Below the pieces are notes generated by a model, which was given only the letters and a program-made list of their open reading frames with translations, ran no database searches and was not told where the DNA came from. Positions 7,058 to 15,114 of a stretch of 57,106 nt of DNA are shown one piece after another. Source of the DNA: JBFXCK01 sp050182275. Lineage in GTDB: Bacteria; Pseudomonadota; Alphaproteobacteria; SHNJ01. The DNA lies in assembly GCA_050182275.1 (NCBI GenBank), contig JBFXCK010000013.1, positions 1 through 57,106 of the forward strand, read 5' to 3'. Made by a program: the position numbers and the translations under genes. Position 1 is the stretch's first letter; each line of letters starts with the position of its first letter.

Positions 7058-7468
7058 TTAAGCGCTTTTTTTCAAATGCACCGTTACTTCAATCCGGTCG
7101 ATCTCGGTGCCGGGCGGCGCTTCGGGCAATTGCGAAAACATAATTTGTTCTTTGGCGATGTCGCGCAATTTATCGCCTTCGGGCAAAACGAAATGGTAAT
7201 GCGGCGCTACGTTGCTGTCGAACACCAGGCGGCCGGCGAACCAGCCGACTTCACGGATTAATTTCGCCTTGGTGAATTGATGCAGCGTGTTATAGACAGT
7301 CGCCAGCGACACATTCATATTGGCCGCCAGCGCTTCTTCATGCAGGCTTTCCGCCGTGAAATGGCGCGGGCCGTTTTGAAACAGCAAGCCCGCCAGTCCT
7401 AGGCGTTGTTGGGTGGGGCGGATATTGGCTTGGCGCAGCTGGGTGGTAAAGGATTGATTGTTGTTCAT
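7058..7468 (-). CDS. irr: Fur-family transcriptional regulator, Irr-like
   Basis: A 136-aa Fur-superfamily repressor. The winged-helix N-terminus contains IRPTQQRLGLAGLLF and the recognition helix region VSLATVYNTLHQFTKAKLIREV. The dimerisation half has the metal/heme ligand cluster PHYHFVLPEGDKL rather than the usual Fur HHDH pattern, and the C-terminal CxxC pairs of Fur or PerR are absent. This is typical of Irr, the alphaproteobacterial iron-response regulator that senses heme status. A GGGAAG Shine-Dalgarno precedes the ATG. An inverted repeat at 7481-7493 upstream may be an operator. The Irr assignment is likely; Fur family is certain. Confidence 0.85.
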   Translation of the reverse strand: MNNNQSFTTQLRQANIRPTQQRLGLAGLLFQNGPRHFTAESLHEEALAANMNVSLATVYNTLHQFTKAKLIREVGWFAGRLVFDSNVAPHYHFVLPEGDKLRDIAKEQIMFSQLPEAPPGTEIDRIEVTVHLKKSA

Positions 7469-7480
7469 TCTTCCCGTACT

Positions 7481-7493
7481 CAGTTTATAACTG
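7481..7493. promoter_or_regulatory. Candidate operator upstream of the Irr-like gene
   Basis: CAGTT-TAT-AACTG is a perfect 5-bp inverted repeat with a 3-bp spacer, 12 nt before the regulator's ATG and inside an AT-rich promoter region (ATTATAAC runs alongside). It could be an autoregulatory site. It does not match the published ICE consensus closely, so the link is positional only. Confidence 0.35.
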
Positions 7494-7598
7494 TTATAAT
7501 CTTTACTTTATATTTTTCGAAATCCCTGCATACCATCAGACGCGGCGATGTCAACCGGAAAAATATCTTTTCGCAACCGCGTAAAGTTTTGAATAAAC

Positions 7599-9005
7599 CT
7601 AATCCCCGGTCCGCAATCTTTCAATCAGCTGCTTGACGGTTGGGATAAAGCCGTTGGCGTAGAAGGGGTCCGAGCCAAAGCGGTAAGCGTTATGGCCGGC
7701 GAACATTAATTGATTCTCCACATCGTCGCTGTGGCTGATCGCTTGCAAAGTTTTTTGAATGCAGTAAGAGCGCGGATCGGCTTTTTTGCCCGTCGAGCCT
7801 TCCTCATTTTCCGCCCAATTGCTGAATTGGCAAGCCGACAAGCAGCCCATGCAATTGATTTGGTCGGTCAGGATTTCATTTTCTTTTTCTTTGGTCACAA
7901 AAATCAGCGTCGAATCGGGCGTGCGCATCGCTTCATTAAAGCCGGCCTTAACCCACTCCTCGGCCTTGATCTTATCGGGCAGGGTTAAATAAACCATCCG
8001 CCCGCGCGCGCCCACGGCGAAAGCATGCTGATGGTCGCCAACCGGGGCGGTGGTATAAGCGACTTGGCGTTCCGAGCGGCCTTTTAATTCCATATGGAAC
8101 GGATTTTTCACGGCCGATGAATAAAATCCGGTCGGGCTGAATTTATTTAAATAAATATCGCCCTCTTTTAAGGTTAAAAGGCGTTCTTTCCACGCATCCG
8201 AAATCGGGCTTTCCTGGGTCAGCAAGGGCCGGGTGCCGAATTGAAAGGCGATCGGGCCGATTTCCGGATTATCCAGCCATCCTTCCCATTCGCGCAAATA
8301 CCACACGCCGCCCGCCATCACGATCGGGGTGTTGGGCAGGCCAAATTCATTCATTTGCTGGCGCAACGCCGCCACGCGCGGATAGGGGTCTTCCGGTTTT
8401 TCCGGATCCTCGCTGTTGGACAAGCCGTTATGCCCGCCCGCCAGCCACGGATCTTCATACACCACCGCGCCCAGCCAATCTTGGAATTTGTGATAGGCGC
8501 GTTTCCACAAAGCGCGGAAAGCCCGGGCCGATGAAACGATCGGGTAATAATGGATATTATATTTGGCGCAAATCTCGGCAATGCGGTAAGGCATGCCGGC
8601 GCCGCAAGTAACGCCGTGAATCAAGCCTTTGGCGCCTTCCAGCGTGCCGTGCAAAATAGCTTCGGTGCCGGCCATTTCCCATAACACATTCATATGAATG
8701 CGCCCCTGGCCGTTCGAGGTTTCATGGGCGACTTTGGCCTGGGTGATGGCGCCCTTGATCGCGTAGTTGACTAATTCTTCGTGGCGCTCGCGCCTGGTTT
8801 TGCCGCGATAAATGACGGGAATTAAATTGCCCTTGTCATCATAGGCATCGGCGTTCACGCCGGAAAAAGTGCCAACGCCACCGGCCGCGGCCCAGGCGCC
8901 GGAACTCTCGCCATTGGAAACGGAAATGCCCTTGCCGCCTTCGATCAAAGGCAGCACTTCTTTGCCGGAAATAAGTAACGGTTTTAACGCCTTCACCACC
9001 CTCAC
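7599..9005 (-). CDS. Nitronate monooxygenase / NPD-like flavin oxidoreductase
   Basis: A 468-aa FMN-dependent TIM-barrel protein of the 2-nitropropane dioxygenase family, whose members oxidise nitronates or act like enoyl-ACP reductase FabK. Visible blocks are GAWAAAGGVGTFSG near the N-terminus, GLIHGVTCGAGMPYRI, PIVMAGGVWYL (the GG phosphate-binding turn) and IAFQFGTRPLLTQESP. A cysteine cluster NCMGCLSACQFSNW near residue 395 marks the long-subfamily members; its role is unknown. The start is GTG at 9005; GTG codons two or three residues later have a better-placed GTGAGG. The Irr-like gene lies downstream on the same strand with a 130-nt gap, so it has its own promoter. Confidence 0.85.
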   Translation of the reverse strand: MRVVKALKPLLISGKEVLPLIEGGKGISVSNGESSGAWAAAGGVGTFSGVNADAYDDKGNLIPVIYRGKTRRERHEELVNYAIKGAITQAKVAHETSNGQGRIHMNVLWEMAGTEAILHGTLEGAKGLIHGVTCGAGMPYRIAEICAKYNIHYYPIVSSARAFRALWKRAYHKFQDWLGAVVYEDPWLAGGHNGLSNSEDPEKPEDPYPRVAALRQQMNEFGLPNTPIVMAGGVWYLREWEGWLDNPEIGPIAFQFGTRPLLTQESPISDAWKERLLTLKEGDIYLNKFSPTGFYSSAVKNPFHMELKGRSERQVAYTTAPVGDHQHAFAVGARGRMVYLTLPDKIKAEEWVKAGFNEAMRTPDSTLIFVTKEKENEILTDQINCMGCLSACQFSNWAENEEGSTGKKADPRSYCIQKTLQAISHSDDVENQLMFAGHNAYRFGSDPFYANGFIPTVKQLIERLRTGD

Positions 9006-9072
9006 CTCATCATTTTAACGCCCCTTCCTTAGCATAGGCGGGTAAGGGAAAGCTAGAGAAACTAAAAGGCAA

Positions 9073-9108
9073 TAAAAATCCCCTTTCCCGTTTTGCGGGA
9101 AAGGGGAT
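9073..9108 (-). terminator. Rho-independent terminator of the SYLF gene
   Basis: A perfect 13-bp stem (ATCCCCTTTCCCG / CGGGAAAGGGGAT, loop TTTTG) at 9078-9108, followed on the minus strand by TTTTTATT. It begins 16 nt past the stop of the SYLF gene. Confidence 0.92.
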
Positions 9109-9123
9109 GAAAAGCGGTTTTTC

Positions 9124-9897
9124 CTAGTGTTTAGCGGCTTGCGTCAAAAAGGCGCTGGGTTCAGCGATATGCAGCAAGCTGAAACGCTGACGGTTGCCGT
9201 TTTGCGCCAGGAAGTCGCGCAACTGGTTGGCCCCTTCATTGCGGAATTCATTGGCCAACAGGATCGCCCGCGGGGTGGCACCTATGCCGTAATATTCCTC
9301 GTTCAAATCTTGCCGGGTGGTGATAATGGCCCCCTTAAAGGCGCCGCCGCCAAACAAGCCTTGCGCTTTGGAATAGACATACATGTCGTTTTTTAAATCC
9401 AGCGCGCTTTTATCGGCGCCAATTCCCGCGCCGACAGGCCCGATCGCCACACTGGCGTCAACCCCCAGCTTGAACTGGTTTTTGATGATATTGTCGATGC
9501 CCTTGTCGGTCATCACCAAAAACACCACCTCCGAAGCCTGAACGCCCAGCTGCAGGCCGAACGAACCGCCGATCATGTTGTAAAAAGCCGGATAGCTCCA
9601 CGAGCCATCCTCGCGGCGCACCAGCACGGCGCCGACACCGCCTTCGCCGCCGACCAAAAAGCCGGCTTTAAATAACTGCGGAAAAATCATAATTCCTTTG
9701 GCGCGGTTTAAAATATCGGGCGCCGCCGGAAAATTAGGATCATTAATGACCGATTGCGCCGAGGCATAGCTTTTATCGACCAGATTTTGCGGCGCATTTT
9801 GGTTGGACGAAGCGGTTGATTCCATATCGCCATTGCGGGCAAGCACGGGCGTGCTTAACAGCAGGGCGGCTAGCAATAGGCCAAGAAAGCGTGACAT
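9124..9897 (-). CDS. Exported SYLF/YSC84 domain lipid-binding protein
   Basis: A 257-aa protein with a signal peptide (FLGLLLAALLLSTPVLA, cleavage after VLA near residue 20). The rest is a SYLF (Ysc84) domain, known from eukaryotic and bacterial proteins that bind phosphoinositides or other lipids. Characteristic sequence: AKGIMIFPQLFKAGFLVGGEGGVGAVLVRR, then YNMIGGSFGLQLGVQASEVVFLVM, then GVDASVAIGPVGAG and KAQGLFGGGAFKGAIITTRQDLNEEYYG. The tail of about 30 residues lies outside the domain. It probably acts in the periplasm or at the outer membrane. It has its own terminator and no operon partner. Confidence 0.9.
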   Translation of the reverse strand: MSRFLGLLLAALLLSTPVLARNGDMESTASSNQNAPQNLVDKSYASAQSVINDPNFPAAPDILNRAKGIMIFPQLFKAGFLVGGEGGVGAVLVRREDGSWSYPAFYNMIGGSFGLQLGVQASEVVFLVMTDKGIDNIIKNQFKLGVDASVAIGPVGAGIGADKSALDLKNDMYVYSKAQGLFGGGAFKGAIITTRQDLNEEYYGIGATPRAILLANEFRNEGANQLRDFLAQNGNRQRFSLLHIAEPSAFLTQAAKH

Positions 9898-10006
9898 GGC
9901 TGACTCCTTTATTTATAAGGGTTAAGCGAAAAACGGTATATATGTAAGGCCTATTTACTGTGCCATAGGCTTGAATTTGCCGCAACTGTCTTTAGGTTTT
10001 AAAATC

Positions 10007-10630
10007 ATGCACCCCTCCAAACAACCATCCCCCGATCCCTTTGCTGAACACCGTCAGATAATGACGCGTTTACCTTTATGGAATAAAGCATTAGCGCCTT
10101 TTCAGCGCGGGGCGGCGGCGATATTTTTCAGCCGGCGGATGAACAGCGCCGCCATCACGCTGCAGGCCCAAATGCAAAATCTAATCACCGGCCAAGATCC
10201 GCTTTATGACAAGGCCAGCGCTTTGGATATCGATTTATGCGCCTATGATTTGGATTTAGCCGGTCAAATAAAAACCCATGGCGCGGATGAAATCGCCCAT
10301 GCGCTTTCTTATGGCATGATGGCGCTGGCGCCAGGGGTCGAGATATTGGCGCTTGCCTCTTTCACCACCGGGGCGCCGCCGGAAGTCAGCCATGCGAAAG
10401 ACGGATTCGAAGCGCTAACGCAATCGGGAAGTCAAAGCATTGCTGCGGTGATCGGCGCCATCATTGCTGCACGGATGGCAGGGGTGCCGGTGATTCTGGC
10501 AGACCGTGAAGCGGCGGGGGCTGGCCAGCTGTTAAAACAATTGCGCCAAGATGCCATCGATCATTGCAGCATGGCGGTGGATATGGACGCGGCGCTTGAT
10601 AAATTGGGCGGGTTGAAGTCCAAGAATTAA
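10007..10630 (+). CDS. Degenerate CobT-like protein
   Basis: A 207-aa protein that resembles the middle and end of nicotinate-nucleotide-dimethylbenzimidazole phosphoribosyltransferase (CobT, usually about 340 aa). The clearest match is GFEALTQSGSQSIAAVIGAIIAARMAGVPVIL, like the CobT pattern G-x-E-IAA-GA-AA-PVL, followed by a DAIDHCSMA segment. Where CobT has GEMGIGNTT, this protein reads ILALASFTTGAPPE, and the C-terminal catalytic region is missing. It is therefore unlikely to have normal CobT activity. ATG at 10007 was chosen over a TTG at 9971. It converges with an ABC permease gene 5 nt downstream. No other cobalamin gene is nearby. Confidence 0.5.
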   Translation: MHPSKQPSPDPFAEHRQIMTRLPLWNKALAPFQRGAAAIFFSRRMNSAAITLQAQMQNLITGQDPLYDKASALDIDLCAYDLDLAGQIKTHGADEIAHALSYGMMALAPGVEILALASFTTGAPPEVSHAKDGFEALTQSGSQSIAAVIGAIIAARMAGVPVILADREAAGAGQLLKQLRQDAIDHCSMAVDMDAALDKLGGLKSKN

Positions 10631-10635
10631 GCGCA

Positions 10636-11439
10636 TCATTCGCCCATTTGGATTAATTTGCCGGTGCGCCGGGCGCGGGCGAAGGCGGCCAGAAATACGG
10701 CCATGCTGATGATCAGATAGCTAATATTCAAGCCAAAGGCTTTCCCCATATAGGAAATATTTAAATGCCCCTGCTGCAATAATTCGCGCATGCCTTCAAA
10801 CACATAAGCAGTAGGGAAAGCCCAGGCCAAAGGTTGAATCCATTCAGGCAGCGTGGAGATCGGATAATAAATCCCGGCGATCGGCGATAAAATGAACATC
10901 GACATCCAGGCGACACTCTCCGCCGCCGAGCCGAAATTGACCAACAGCCCGCCAATCAACAACCCCATCCACCAGCCGATCATCAGCAAATTGACGAAGA
11001 ATAAAAGAAGCGGCGGCCCCATGGTGAAGATATTATAATGGTACAGCCATATCGTCACCAGCACCGCCGGCGTCACGCTTAAGAAGGTGCGTAAAATACT
11101 CATGATCACCATGCTGGCCACATATTCGCCGGGATGCAAAGGCGTTACAAACAAATTGGCGAAATTGCGCGACCACATTTCCTCGAAGAAAGACATATAA
11201 ACGCCGAACTGGCTGCGGATCACGACTTCCCATAATAAAACCGCGCCCAATAATAGGCCGATTGATTGGCTCAGCCACGAGCTGTGGGTGGTGAAAAACT
11301 GGCTTAAAAAACCCCACACCATAATATTAAGGGTCGGCCAATATAAAAGTTCGAAACAACGAAGCCAGGAATTGCGCAATAAATATAAATGCCGCAATAC
11401 CAGCGCGCTGACGCGCTGCCAGGAATAGGCGATGTTCAT
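10636..11439 (-). CDS. ABC-2 type transporter permease
   Basis: A 267-aa integral membrane protein with about six hydrophobic segments and the ABC-2 pattern: an N-terminal amphipathic stretch, YWPTLNIMVWGFLSQFF as first membrane span, and the conserved late block FILSPIAGIYYPISTLPEWIQPLAWAFPTAYVFEGMR. The family exports polysaccharides, lipids or drugs; NodJ-like proteins have this size and layout. Its ATG overlaps the stop of the ATPase gene by 4 nt, so the pair is translated together. The substrate cannot be read from the sequence. Confidence 0.9.
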   Translation of the reverse strand: MNIAYSWQRVSALVLRHLYLLRNSWLRCFELLYWPTLNIMVWGFLSQFFTTHSSWLSQSIGLLLGAVLLWEVVIRSQFGVYMSFFEEMWSRNFANLFVTPLHPGEYVASMVIMSILRTFLSVTPAVLVTIWLYHYNIFTMGPPLLLFFVNLLMIGWWMGLLIGGLLVNFGSAAESVAWMSMFILSPIAGIYYPISTLPEWIQPLAWAFPTAYVFEGMRELLQQGHLNISYMGKAFGLNISYLIISMAVFLAAFARARRTGKLIQMGE

Positions 11440-12188
11440 GCCGCCTCCTCATCCATATTTTCACCCCGGGCGATCGCCAAGAAAACCTCTTCCAGCGTTT
11501 CCCTGCCATAACGGCTGATTAAATCAGCCGGCGCGCCCTGATCGACAATCTTGCCTTCTTTCATCATATAAACATGATCGCACAGCCGCTCCACCTCGCC
11601 CATATTGTGGGACGCCAATAAAATGGTGGCCTGCCTGGTTTGCTGGTATTTTTCAAAATAGCCCCGCACCCAATCGGCGGTATCGGGGTCTAAGGACGCG
11701 GTCGGTTCATCAAGCAGCAGTAAATCGGGCTTATTAAGAAGCGCCTTCGCCAAAGTGACGCGGGTTTTTTGCCCGGCCGATAAATCGCCGGTGGCTTTTT
11801 GCCAAATTTGCTTTAGATGCAAATCTTCGGCGATTTCCTCCAGCCGCGTTTTCAGATCAGGCACATTATATAATTTGCCGAATACGGTTAAATTTTGTTT
11901 CACCGTCAAGCGCCTGGGCAATTCGACATAGGGCGAGGAAAAATTCATTTTGCCAAGCGCGGTAAAGCGGTCTTTTTGAATATCCTGCCCGAATAAATAA
12001 ATGCCGCCCGATGTCGGCGTAATCATGCCAAGCAGCATGGCAATGGTTGTGGTTTTGCCGGCGCCGTTGCCGCCCAAGAGGCCATAGGTTTTGGCTTTCG
12101 GAATAGCAAAGGAAATCCCCGCCACCGCCACCGTATTTTTAAATACTTTAGTAAGGCCATTCACGGCCACAATATTCTCTTGATTCAT
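11436..12188 (-). CDS. ABC transporter ATP-binding protein
   Basis: A 250-aa ATPase with Walker A GGNGAGKTTT near residue 40, the signature DLSAGQKTRVTLAKAL, Walker B LLLLDEPTASLDPDT and the switch histidine in LLASHNMGEVERL. NodI/CcmA-type ABC exporters have this sequence style. It drives the permease encoded by the overlapping downstream gene. The Q-loop region reads MNFSSPYVELPRRLTV. The ATG at 12188 is the first in frame and has a short spacer to the divergent phosphatase gene. Confidence 0.93.
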   Translation of the reverse strand: MNQENIVAVNGLTKVFKNTVAVAGISFAIPKAKTYGLLGGNGAGKTTTIAMLLGMITPTSGGIYLFGQDIQKDRFTALGKMNFSSPYVELPRRLTVKQNLTVFGKLYNVPDLKTRLEEIAEDLHLKQIWQKATGDLSAGQKTRVTLAKALLNKPDLLLLDEPTASLDPDTADWVRGYFEKYQQTRQATILLASHNMGEVERLCDHVYMMKEGKIVDQGAPADLISRYGRETLEEVFLAIARGENMDEEAA

Positions 12189-12252
12189 TTTCTTACTATA
12201 CTATCGCTGCAATCATCTGGCCAGGCGAAGCTAGTTGGCGTATGGTTTTTTG

Positions 12253-12966
12253 ATGCCAAACCGTTTCACTTTGCCCCCCGGCCATCTTGCCTATGCGATC
12301 GGCGATGTTCATGGCTGCGAAGAAATGCTGGATTCATTATTAGACAAAATCCAAGGCGACGCCAAAAATAAGAAGGCCGGCCGCCGCTTGCTCATTTTCC
12401 TGGGTGATTATATCGACCGGGGAAGCAATAGCGCCAATGTTCTAAAGCGCCTAACCCAGCCCTTGTTGCCCGGTTTCGAGCAAGTCGCTTTGCGCGGCAA
12501 TCACGAACAAATGATGCTGGATTTTTTAATGGGCAATGGCGGCGATGAATGGCTGTTTCCGCCCAATGGCGCTGGCCCCACTTTTGCCTCTTATGGCATC
12601 GATATCCGCCAAGAGCCGGAAAAATTGCACCGTGCTTTAAAAGCGGCGGCGCCGCGCGAGGTGCAAAATTTTTTAAGCGGCCTGCCGCTTTATTTTAGCT
12701 TGGGCGATTATTTTTTCGTTCATGCCGGCGTTAATCCGAATCATCCTTTAGATCAGCAATATGAACATGACATGCTGTGGATCAGGGAACCTTTTTTATC
12801 TTCGGCGCAAGAATATGGCGCCCTCATTGTCCATGGCCATACAATTGCCAAAGAACCCCAAATCCGCGCCAACCGCATCGGCATTGATACGGGGGCTTGT
12901 GCGGGCGGAAAATTAACGGCGCTGGCGCTAGAGGGTGGGGAGCGGCGCTTTTTGCAAGCGGGCTAA
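12253..12966 (+). CDS. Serine/threonine-type metallophosphoesterase
   Basis: A 237-aa phosphatase of the PPP/calcineurin-like group (bacterial PrpA/PrpB or ApaH-like). The dinuclear metal motifs are complete: AIGDVHGCEE, FLGDYIDRGSNS, LRGNHEQMM, HAGVNPNHPLDQQ and HGHT near residue 192, followed by NRIGIDTGACAGGKLTALAL. Substrates in this family include phosphoproteins and dinucleoside polyphosphates; neither can be chosen from the sequence. The ATG at 12253 is preferred to a TTG six codons upstream. The stop overlaps by 4 nt the end of the convergent gene at 12963. Confidence 0.9.
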   Translation: MPNRFTLPPGHLAYAIGDVHGCEEMLDSLLDKIQGDAKNKKAGRRLLIFLGDYIDRGSNSANVLKRLTQPLLPGFEQVALRGNHEQMMLDFLMGNGGDEWLFPPNGAGPTFASYGIDIRQEPEKLHRALKAAAPREVQNFLSGLPLYFSLGDYFFVHAGVNPNHPLDQQYEHDMLWIREPFLSSAQEYGALIVHGHTIAKEPQIRANRIGIDTGACAGGKLTALALEGGERRFLQAG

Positions 12967-13292
12967 CCCGCCGTGCCGCCCCTTGGCCTGGGGCTGCGCC
13001 AAAATTTCCACATTAAAATATCGGAAATGCCGCGCGGCCGTTGCACCGGATTTTGCAGCCACACGCCGCCCGGCATGTCGGTGTCGCTGTCATCTTCCTC
13101 CCAGCGCAAGAAATCTTGGCGGCGGGTGACAACGCTGCCGCGGGCAGGGGCTAATTTTGATTTCGGGCGGCGGACATGGGGGGCGTGCTTATGGCCGCCT
13201 ACAACCGGCTGGCCCGGCGGGCGCAAATCGGTGCGGTGACGATATTCCTTCATCGCCGGCTTCTTCAAACGCAGTTTAGGCAAACCACGCAT
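12963..13292 (-). CDS. Conserved-looking basic protein of unknown function
   Basis: A 109-aa, Arg/Pro-rich, presumably cytoplasmic protein starting MRGLPKLRLKKPAMKEYRHR. A central block TRRQDFLRWEEDDSDTD and the later segment PGGVWLQNPVQRPRGISDIL look like conserved sequence, and I have an uncertain recollection of similar alphaproteobacterial hypothetical proteins. There are no membrane segments or known motifs. ATG at 13292 is chosen; a TTG ten codons upstream is possible. It is convergent with the phosphatase gene. Confidence 0.6.
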   Translation of the reverse strand: MRGLPKLRLKKPAMKEYRHRTDLRPPGQPVVGGHKHAPHVRRPKSKLAPARGSVVTRRQDFLRWEEDDSDTDMPGGVWLQNPVQRPRGISDILMWKFWRSPRPRGGTAG

Positions 13293-13470
13293 AGCATCTA
13301 CCGATCTATCAAACCTGTTCAACTCTTGTTTTTTGACTCTTTAAAACTTAAGGCTAAAATAGTTAATAAGTCAACGTCAGGGAAGGGAAAAAGCGCTTCC
13401 TCGCCCTTTTCCCGCTTTCTGTTTTAGGCTAGGCTGGAGTAACTCTAAACCACGGAAATTAAATAATTTT

Positions 13471-13590
13471 ATGCCATTTCAAGAATATCAGGGATCTTTC
13501 CCCCTCTCCTTTTATTATGTGCGGCATGGGGAATCTACGGCGAAAATTTGTGCTCATGGTTCGACTAAGCTCACCATGAGCTTACAATAG
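13471..13590 (+). pseudogene. Truncated histidine phosphatase (RHG family) fragment
   Basis: An ATG at 13471 opens a 39-codon frame whose first 27 residues are the start of a phosphoglycerate-mutase-like phosphatase: MPFQEYQGSFPLSFYYVRHG, with the catalytic RHGES motif intact. The frame then runs into the interspersed repeat at 13552 (residues AHGSTKLTMSLQ) and stops. The rest of the expected protein of about 200 aa does not follow; hldE begins at 13642. The insertion, with deletion, therefore removed the body of the gene. The stretch before it (13293-13470) holds only a G-A-rich stem-loop near 13385-13413. Confidence 0.75.
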
Positions 13591-13620
13591 GGCTCATCCC
13601 GAGCTTGTCGAAGGAGGAGC
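13552..13620. repeat. Interspersed inverted element (GAGCCTGTCGA type), flipped copy
   Basis: The left hairpin is CTCATGGT-TCGACTAAGCTC-ACCATGAG and the right reads CTCATCCC-GAGCTTGTCGA-AGGAGGAG. Order and orientation are reversed relative to the element at 6475-6546, and the sequence is more diverged. It interrupts the RHG phosphatase fragment and ends 21 nt before hldE, so it could influence hldE expression. Confidence 0.85.
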
Positions 13621-13641
13621 ATTAGGATAGTAAGTATAAGA

Positions 13642-15114
13642 ATGATAAACAAATTAAATATATCTTCCAAATTAGAAACTTGGCTTCCTCAATTGGAAGC
13701 AGGCCGCGTGATGGTGATCGGCGATGCGATGGTTGATCGCTATACTTACGGCAAGGTCGAGCGCATTTCACCCGAAGCGCCTATTCCCGTGCTGCATGTC
13801 AGCCACGAAAGCACCATGCTGGGCGGGGCTGGCAATGTGTTGCGCAATGTTGTGGCGCTGAAAGCCAATGCGGCTTTTATTTCGCTGGCCGGCGACGACA
13901 GCACCGGCATGGTGCTGGAAGCTTTATTGCATCAGCAAAAAGCCGCCATTCATTTGGTGAAAGATTTCGATCGCCCCACGTCATTAAAAGTGCGCTATGT
14001 CGCCAATAATCAGCAAATCATGCGCGCCGACCGCGAAAATGCCGCGCCGATTTCAGCCGCCCAGGCGCAAAGCCTGATGGCGCACCTTCATCAAGAGATC
14101 GGCCGGGTTGATGTGATTTTGCTGTCCGACTACGCCAAAGGCCTGTTCACTCCTTACTTGGCCGGGCAAATTATTAAACTGGCGCGCGAAAAGAAAATCC
14201 CCGTCATCGTCGATCCCAAGGGCCGGGATTACAGCCGCTATAAAGGCGCCACTTTGCTGTCGCCCAATGTGCGCGAATTGATGGAGGCAACCGGCATGCC
14301 AGTCAGCACAAGCGATGAAATTGTTGCGGCGGCAAAGCATTTGATCGCCCAAATAGAAGTCGAATCCATTCTTGTCACCCGCAGCCAAGACGGCATGACG
14401 CTGGTGGCCAAAAGCGGCGAAGTGCATCATTTGCATGCCCAGGCGCGCGAAGTTTACGATGTGTCGGGGGCGGGCGATACCGCCATCGCCACCCTTGCCG
14501 CGGCGCTTGCCGCCAAGGCCGATTTATTGACGGCGGCCACGCTTGCCAATATTGCAGCCGGGATCGTGGTCGGCAAAGTGGGCACGGCCGTCGTTTTCCC
14601 CGAAGAAATTTTGGCGGCGCTGCATGGCCAGGAAACCCTGGGCGCCGAACAAAAAATGGCGACCCTGGAAAATTTATTGGACAAGGCCGCCGCTTGGCGC
14701 CGCCAGGGCTTGAAAATCGGTTTCACCAATGGCGTGTTTGATTTGATTCATCCGGGCCATGTCTCGCTCTTGCGCGAAGCGCGCGCGGCGTGCGACCGTT
14801 TGGTTGTGGCCTTAAATACCGATTCTTCGGTGAAACGCTTAAAAGGCCCCAGCCGTCCCGTGCAAAACGAGGCGGCGCGGGCGCAAGTCATGGCCTCCTT
14901 CGCCGATGTCGATGCGGTGATTTTATTCGATGAAGACACGCCGCTTAGTTTGATCGAGGCGGTGCGCCCCGATGTGCTGGTCAAAGCCAAAGATTATACG
15001 ATTGATAAGGTTGTGGGCGCCGATTTCGTGCAATCTTACGGCGGGCGCGTCATGCTGGCCGAATTCGCCCCCGGCTTTAGCACCACCGGCACGATTAAAA
15101 AAGCCGCGGGCTAG
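13642..15114 (+). CDS. hldE: Bifunctional heptose-7-phosphate kinase / heptose-1-phosphate adenylyltransferase
   Basis: HldE makes ADP-D-glycero-beta-D-manno-heptose, the precursor of inner-core LPS. The 490-aa protein has both domains. The N-terminal PfkB/ribokinase-type kinase starts with GDAMVDRYTYGKVERISPEA, has GGAGNVLRN and ends with the anion-hole motif DVSGAGDTAIATLAAAL near residue 272. The C-terminal cytidylyltransferase-like domain begins with TNGVFDLIHPGHVSLL near residue 361 (HxGH motif) and ends with the FSTTGTIKK block. Full-length HldE is usually 470-490 aa. It stands alone on this strand and has a 4-nt tail overlap with the convergent 485-aa gene. Confidence 0.96.
   Translation: MINKLNISSKLETWLPQLEAGRVMVIGDAMVDRYTYGKVERISPEAPIPVLHVSHESTMLGGAGNVLRNVVALKANAAFISLAGDDSTGMVLEALLHQQKAAIHLVKDFDRPTSLKVRYVANNQQIMRADRENAAPISAAQAQSLMAHLHQEIGRVDVILLSDYAKGLFTPYLAGQIIKLAREKKIPVIVDPKGRDYSRYKGATLLSPNVRELMEATGMPVSTSDEIVAAAKHLIAQIEVESILVTRSQDGMTLVAKSGEVHHLHAQAREVYDVSGAGDTAIATLAAALAAKADLLTAATLANIAAGIVVGKVGTAVVFPEEILAALHGQETLGAEQKMATLENLLDKAAAWRRQGLKIGFTNGVFDLIHPGHVSLLREARAACDRLVVALNTDSSVKRLKGPSRPVQNEAARAQVMASFADVDAVILFDEDTPLSLIEAVRPDVLVKAKDYTIDKVVGADFVQSYGGRVMLAEFAPGFSTTGTIKKAAG

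Noticed and set aside
12973..13239. Plus-strand frame opposite the 109-aa gene
   Set aside because: The minus-strand product has the more protein-like pattern and a better start; the plus frame is rich in Pro/Ser/Arg as expected for a shadow.
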